Below are positions 61,281 to 64,000 of a DNA stretch of 64,000 nt, piece after piece. The number at the start of each line of letters is the position of its first letter. Positions within the stretch are counted from its first letter, which is position 1. The notes below the pieces were generated by a model that saw only the letters and a program-made list of their open reading frames with translations, made no database searches and was not told the DNA's origin. Source of the DNA: Kiloniellaceae bacterium (GTDB taxonomy: Bacteria; Pseudomonadota; Alphaproteobacteria; Kiloniellales; Kiloniellaceae); the NCBI GenBank assembly GCA_021776195.1, contig JAJFGK010000112.1:1-64000 (forward strand), written 5' to 3'. The translations under genes and the position numbers were made by a program.

Positions 61281-61826
61281 TCACCGTTCATGGGGCGCGC
61301 GCTTGGCCAGGATGCGCTGCAGGGTGCGCCGATGCATCTTCAGCCGCCGCGCGGTCTCGGACACATTGCGGCCGCACTGCTCGTAGACCCTTTGAATGTG
61401 CTCCCAGCGCACCCGGTCGGCGGTCATGGGATCGTCCGGCGGCGGCGGCAGCGCCGGACCGCCGCCGAGCAGCGCGGCGGTCACCTGGTCGGCGTCGGCG
61501 GGCTTGGGCAGATAGTCGGTGGCGCCCAGCTTGACCGCGCTCACCGCGGTTGCAATGTTGCCATAGCCGGTCAGAACCACCGCACGGCATCCCGGCTGCT
61601 CGGCCTGCAGCAGGCCAACCACGTCGAGACCGCTGCCGTCCTCCAGCCGCAGGTCGACCACGGCGTAGTCGGGTTGCAGGGCGCGGGCCTGGCTCAAGCC
61701 CTCGCTCACGGTGTTGCAGGTGGTCACGGCAAAGCCACGCGCCGCCATGGCCCGGCCCAGGCGTTCGCAAAAGGGCCGGTCATCGTCGACGATCAGGAGC
61801 CGTCCGAGCTGTGCTTCTTCGATCAT
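61281..61826 (-). CDS. regA: Redox response regulator RegA/ActR/PrrA
   Basis: DNA-binding half of the RegB/RegA (ActSR, PrrBA) system that controls photosynthesis, respiration or nitrogen and carbon fixation genes according to redox state. The 181-residue protein has an acidic triad (IVDDD), phospho-acceptor Asp in VVDLRLEDGSG (about 58), VLTGYG, LPKPAD and a Fis-type HTH (NVSETARRLKMHRRTLQRI) that is nearly invariant in this family. ATG 61826 overlaps the regB stop (ATGA), so they are coupled. Confidence 0.93.
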   Translation of the reverse strand: MIEEAQLGRLLIVDDDRPFCERLGRAMAARGFAVTTCNTVSEGLSQARALQPDYAVVDLRLEDGSGLDVVGLLQAEQPGCRAVVLTGYGNIATAVSAVKLGATDYLPKPADADQVTAALLGGGPALPPPPDDPMTADRVRWEHIQRVYEQCGRNVSETARRLKMHRRTLQRILAKRAPHER

Positions 61827-63181
61827 GGGTCGAGAGTCTCCGCAATGGGCGCGAAAGCCAACCCCTCGGGCCAGTGAATTCGCACCACGGCACCGCCCTC
61901 GGGCCGGTTGGAGAAACTGATTTCGGCGCCACTGTGGCCCAACAGGCTGCGGGCGATGAAGAGCCCCAGACCGAGATGCGGGCCGCCGCCGTCGCGGCGT
62001 CGGCCCCGGCCGCTGGTCGAGAAGTAGGGTTCGCCAAGCTCGCTGAGGCGGCCCAGATCGAACCCGGGGCCGTCGTCCCGGATGGTCACTGTCACGCCGG
62101 CCCCGTTCCCGCTGGCCCCGCCTCCTTTGGCCCCGTCGCCCTCCAGCTCCAGGGTCACCACGCTGGTCGCAAAGCTCACCGCGTTCTCGATCAGACTGGA
62201 GAGGCCGTGAATGACCTGGGGGTCGCGCCGCACCAGGGGCGGCGTCCAGGACGCCGCGTCGGGCACCAGCAGTTCGGGCCGCGGCGCCCCAAGGTCGCCT
62301 TGGAAAGGCGTCAGGGCGGCCTCGATCAGCCCGGTCAGGGGCAACAGGTTGTAGGGATCGCCGCCATCCTTTTCGGGATCGCGTCCAAGACCTTCCAGAA
62401 TGCCCCGGCAGCGCGCGGTTTCCTGGAGCAGCAGGGCGACATCCTCCCGGTGCGGCGAGTCGGCGGGCAGGGCGCGGTCGAGCTCCCGGGCAACAACGGC
62501 CAGGGTCCCCAGGGGCGAGCCCAGCTCATGGGCCGCGGCGGCGGCGAGACCGCCCAGGGCCGCAAGGCGCTGTTCCCGGGCCAGCGCCATCTCGGTCGCG
62601 CCCAGCGCCGCCGCAAGATGCCGCGCCTCGCGTGCCAGGAGCGCCACGTAACCGGCAATGAAAACGATGGCAACCTCCAGCGCGACGCCATGACCGATCT
62701 TGAACAGCAGCGAGGGGGCCGCGCTCCCGGCGGGCCAGGGAAGCGGCGGGGCGAAGAACCCCAAAAGCGGAACTAGCGCGGCGGCGAAGAGGGCCAGGGC
62801 CGCGGTCAGGCGCCAACTCAGTGCCCAGGAGGCCGCCGCCAAAGGCGCCAGAATCAGCATCGCGAAGGGGTTTTCCAGACCGCCGGTCAGGCCCAGGACC
62901 AGGGTCAATTGCAGCAGGTCGCCCGCCAGCATGGCCGCCGCCTGACCCTCGCTCAGCCAGGCTGCGCCGGGCCGCCAGAGGGCCAGCGCCACGTTCAGGG
63001 CGCCGGCGGCAAGCACCACCGCCATGGCCGGCACGAAGGCCAGGGGCAACTCGAAGCCGAAGGTCGCGACCGACAGCGCGACAGTCTGACCAAGCAGCGC
63101 CACCCAGCGCATCATCACGAGGCTGCGCTGCCGCACGCGCCCCGTGGTCCTTGGAGTGGAGCCCTCGATTCGCCGCCTCAT
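61823..63181 (-). CDS. regB: Redox sensor histidine kinase RegB/ActS/PrrB
   Basis: Membrane histidine kinase partner of RegA. The 452 residues include six or so helices (about 20-180) with the quinone-interaction loop GGLENPF (100-106), an H-box AAAHELGSPLGTL (His218), the conserved redox Cys in TARCRGIL (258), and the ATP domain with VTIRDDGPGFD and GLGLFIARSLLG. Both the ubiquinone loop and Cys are the features tied to redox sensing in RegB. ATG 63181 lies 10 bases after cobT. Operon order is cobT-regB-regA. Confidence 0.92.
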   Translation of the reverse strand: MRRRIEGSTPRTTGRVRQRSLVMMRWVALLGQTVALSVATFGFELPLAFVPAMAVVLAAGALNVALALWRPGAAWLSEGQAAAMLAGDLLQLTLVLGLTGGLENPFAMLILAPLAAASWALSWRLTAALALFAAALVPLLGFFAPPLPWPAGSAAPSLLFKIGHGVALEVAIVFIAGYVALLAREARHLAAALGATEMALAREQRLAALGGLAAAAAHELGSPLGTLAVVARELDRALPADSPHREDVALLLQETARCRGILEGLGRDPEKDGGDPYNLLPLTGLIEAALTPFQGDLGAPRPELLVPDAASWTPPLVRRDPQVIHGLSSLIENAVSFATSVVTLELEGDGAKGGGASGNGAGVTVTIRDDGPGFDLGRLSELGEPYFSTSGRGRRRDGGGPHLGLGLFIARSLLGHSGAEISFSNRPEGGAVVRIHWPEGLAFAPIAETLDP

Positions 63182-63191
63182 GGCCGATCCA

Positions 63192-64000
63192 CTAAGCCGG
63201 TCCGGAGACACCGGCCTCGGCAAAGGTCGCCATGCCGTTGTGGCAGGCACAGGCCGCCTTGAGGATCGGTATCGCCAGGGTCGCACCGGACCCCTCGCCG
63301 AGCCGCATGGAAAAATCGAGCAACGGCGCCTTGCCGAGCACCGCGAGAAGACCCGCGTGCCCCGGCTCGACGGAGCGATGGGCCACCAGGCAGTGGTCCA
63401 ACAGGTCGGGCCGCAGGCGGTGCAGTACGGCGGCGGCGGCGGTGCAGGCATAGCCGTCCAGCAGAACCGGAATCCGCGCCAGCCGGGCCGCCAGGATCGC
63501 GCCGACAATGGCCGCCAGTTCGAGCCCGCCGAGCGCCTGCAGAACGGCCAGGGGGTCGTCGCGCAGCGCCCCGTGGCGTATCACCGCCTGCTCGACCACC
63601 GCCGTCTTGACCGCCAGGGCGGCGTCGTCCACGCCGGTGCCGCGCCCGGTCCAGTCCGCCGCCGTTCCGCCGAAAAGCGCATGGCAAAGCGCCGCCGCGC
63701 TGGTCGTGTTGGCGATTCCCATCTCGCCCAGGGCGAGCAGGTCGATGCCCTGTTCGATGGCCATCATGCCGTAGGCCAGGGCCCGACAGCAGTCTTCCTC
63801 GCTCATGGCCGGCGCGCCGGTGAAGTCGGCGGTGGGCTCGTCGAGCGCCATCTCATAAACCCGCAGATCGGCATCGGCCAGGGCACAGAGCTGATTGACC
63901 GCGGCGCCGCCGGCAATGAAATTGGCCACCATCTGGGCCGTCACCGCGCTGGGGTAGGCCGAGACGCCCCGCGCCGCTACCCCGTGATTGGCCGCAAAGA
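63192..64000 (-). CDS. cobT: Nicotinate-nucleotide-dimethylbenzimidazole phosphoribosyltransferase, 5' end cut
   Basis: Makes alpha-ribazole phosphate for the lower ligand of cobalamin. The visible 269 residues run off the window at the start and begin [20 protein letters not shown], the family's conserved region, followed by [15 protein letters not shown] and [22 protein letters not shown] at 63944 would miss these conserved residues, so it is internal. The end [16 protein letters not shown] is complete. Typical length is about 340-350 residues, so about 75 are missing. It precedes regB by 10 bases. Confidence 0.93.
   Translation of the reverse strand, partial: FAANHGVAARGVSAYPSAVTAQMVANFIAGGAAVNQLCALADADLRVYEMALDEPTADFTGAPAMSEEDCCRALAYGMMAIEQGIDLLALGEMGIANTTSAAALCHALFGGTAADWTGRGTGVDDAALAVKTAVVEQAVIRHGALRDDPLAVLQALGGLELAAIVGAILAARLARIPVLLDGYACTAAAAVLHRLRPDLLDHCLVAHRSVEPGHAGLLAVLGKAPLLDFSMRLGEGSGATLAIPILKAACACHNGMATFAEAGVSGPA

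Overview
The window is GC-rich chromosomal DNA from an alphaproteobacterium, most likely of the order Rhodospirillales or a close relative. The evidence is family content: CpdR, MmcB, the DUF2125, DUF2244, DUF3426 and DUF4175 families, the phaCAB/phaR polyhydroxyalkanoate set, class II (B12-dependent) ribonucleotide reductase, and a RegB/RegA redox two-component system. Genes are densely packed. Many neighbours overlap by ATGA or GTGA, and GTG and TTG starts are common. I saw no rRNA, tRNA, CRISPR array, prophage or transposase gene. Placement below the order level is not possible from this sequence alone.

Layout. 0-7.3 kb: an intergenic inverted-repeat element, a TlpA-like thioredoxin, argH, an LptM-like lipoprotein, lysA, a DUF4175 membrane protein and cpdR. 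7.4-15.7 kb: zinc-ribbon DUF3426 protein, ftsE, ftsX, YdcF, plsC, nrdJ, ChaC-type cyclotransferase, DUF2125 protein. 15.7-21.3 kb: chorismate mutase, hisC and tyrA on the minus strand, metA, a methyltransferase, a GST. 21.3-27.6 kb: polyhydroxyalkanoate region (NUDIX, phaB, a ceramidase-like Ntn hydrolase, phaA, phaC, a PhaE-like subunit, phaR). 27.6-30.2 kb: a GGDEF-EAL protein and an AT-rich regulatory gap with a small unknown gene. 30.2-35.1 kb: cobalamin genes (cobalt transporter, cobB, cobA, cbiD, cobK). 35.1-46.9 kb: hemW, rdgB, dapB, DUF2244, an inserted divergent hicA/hicB toxin-antitoxin pair, nth, BamE-like lipoprotein, bactofilin, EI24 protein, PfkB kinase, typA, AmpG-like permease. 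46.9-51.2 kb: a potABCD-type polyamine ABC transporter. 51.2-57.1 kb: serine hydrolase, amidohydrolase, MATE exporter, AAA+ ATPase, yciB. 57.2-64 kb: EAL protein, mmcB, hldE, gmhA, regA, regB and a truncated cobT.

How the genes fit together. Several sets make working pathways: argH and lysA/dapB (arginine, lysine and peptidoglycan precursors); chorismate mutase-HisC-TyrA (phenylalanine/tyrosine); FtsEX (division); phaA-phaB-phaC-PhaE-like-phaR (polymer storage); HldE-GmhA (heptose for LPS). B12 runs through the window: cobalt transport, five cob/cbi genes, and nrdJ as a B12-dependent user. cobT sits directly upstream of the redox regulators regB/regA.

The least ordinary parts are the head-to-head hicA/hicB pair with two matching palindromes, the intergenic inverted repeats whose ends supply stop codons of neighbouring genes, a near-identical 15-bp CtrA-like motif upstream of both cpdR and the GGDEF-EAL gene, short tandem repeats inside or next to housekeeping genes (argH, hldE, potD leader), the large phaE-like/phaC overlap, and the Ntn hydrolase between phaA and phaB. 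I did not find a clearly new multi-gene system; these are the best candidates for a closer look.
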